Assembly (NCBI GenBank): GCA_020354155.1
Contig: CP070644.1
Location: 122,430-128,205 of the forward strand
Origin: Nitrospiraceae bacterium
GTDB lineage: Bacteria; Nitrospirota; Thermodesulfovibrionia; UBA6902
Direction: 5' to 3'
DNA length: 5,776 nt
Shown here: positions 5,348 through 5,776 of the stretch, one piece after another
Layout of the letters: the number at the start of each line of letters is the position of its first letter
Numbering within the stretch: the stretch's first letter is position 1
Position numbers and translations under genes: made by a program
The notes under the pieces: generated by a model
What the model saw: the letters and a program-made list of their open reading frames with translations, nothing else
Databases searched by the model: none
What the model was told of the DNA's origin: nothing

Positions 5348-5776
5348 ATGAAAATAGGCATTTATGGCGGGGCATTCAATCCTGTTCATTACGGACACCT
5401 GAGGACTGCCGAAGACATTTATGAGCTGTTGTCTCTGGATAAAATTATCTTCATACCCTCCGGAAGGACACCTTTTGATAAACCAGATCTCGTCAGTGCT
5501 GCTCACCGTTATCAAATGGTAAAGAAGGCTGTCAGAGGGAGCCGTCACTTGTCTGTATCAGATATTGAAATAAAGACAAGGGGGAAGTCGTATACGGTTG
5601 ATACGCTCATAAAACTTCAAAAAAAGAATGCCGGTGGGGAACTGTATTTCATAATGGGCATTGACGCCTTTCTTGATGTGTCAGCATGGAAAGAGCCTGA
5701 CAGACTTATGGAACTGGCTCATCTGATTATCATTTCGAGGCCTGGCTTTACATTTGCTGACCTTCGCCATTCACCA
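5348..5776 (+). CDS. nadD: Nicotinate-nucleotide adenylyltransferase, N-terminal part (3' end outside window)
   Basis: NadD transfers AMP from ATP to nicotinate mononucleotide, giving deamido-NAD, in the NAD synthesis pathway. The first 143 residues are present. They show the nucleotidyltransferase signature GGAFNPVHYGHL (7-18) with the HxGH motif at His14 and His17, IPSGRTPFDK (36-45), SYTVDTL (81-87), FIMGIDAF (101-108) with Trp114 following, and RPG (131-133). The frame runs off the window edge, so the C-terminal SxTxIR-type motif and roughly a third of the usual length are not seen. The ATG at 5348 gives the standard N-terminus MKIGIYGG. No clear Shine-Dalgarno precedes it; the bases upstream belong to the heptad-repeat element. 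Probably co-transcribed with proA. Confidence 0.93.
   Translation, partial: MKIGIYGGAFNPVHYGHLRTAEDIYELLSLDKIIFIPSGRTPFDKPDLVSAAHRYQMVKKAVRGSRHLSVSDIEIKTRGKSYTVDTLIKLQKKNAGGELYFIMGIDAFLDVSAWKEPDRLMELAHLIIISRPGFTFADLRHSP

Noticed and set aside
5294..5548. Minus-strand frame of 84 codons opposite nadD
   Set aside because: It overlaps the well-conserved NadD N-terminus and the repeat element and has no family features.

Overview
The window comes from a moderate-GC bacterium with ordinary coding density. It carries an Rnf complex with a long, cluster-rich RnfB, a short-form alpha-glucan phosphorylase, a two-helix HAMP protein and a proA-nadD pair. This mix resembles Nitrospirota or Desulfobacterota-type anaerobes. 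That placement is inferred from protein style only; there is no rRNA or marker phylogeny here.

Layout, left to right. (1) 1-828, plus strand: the 3' part of rnfB, cut by the window edge, with at least five complete ferredoxin-type [4Fe-4S] motifs. (2) 829-988: an intergenic stretch holding a perfect CRP-type palindrome (TGTGA-N6-TCACA) and a possible class II promoter. (3) 989-1522, plus strand: a small membrane protein with two helices, a HAMP domain and a coiled coil, but no output domain. (4) 1519-3231, minus strand: alpha-glucan phosphorylase, convergent with the previous gene, so that both stop codons sit in one CTAG. (5) 3241-3947 (or 3965), minus strand: an AlkD-like DNA alkylation repair gene split by a -1 frameshift located at an A AAA AAG heptamer. 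(6) 3956-3986: an 11-bp-arm inverted repeat whose two arms each read as an extended -10 pointing outward, towards the alkD-like gene and towards proA. (7) 4021-5277, plus strand: proA, complete. (8) 5281-5343: a palindromic element built on a 7-bp period. (9) 5348-5776, plus strand: nadD, cut by the right edge.

The genes are metabolic and housekeeping: ferredoxin/NAD energy coupling, glycogen breakdown, base repair, proline synthesis and NAD synthesis. They do not form one obvious system. The less ordinary signals are at expression level. They are the frameshift in the repair gene at a classical slippery heptamer, and two minus-strand genes with the identical layout TGnTAnAAT-N8-ATG and no Shine-Dalgarno, which suggests leaderless mRNAs. 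The shared palindromic bidirectional promoter, the CRP-like site and the heptad-repeat element add to these. I see no mobile element, CRISPR array, tRNA or rRNA.
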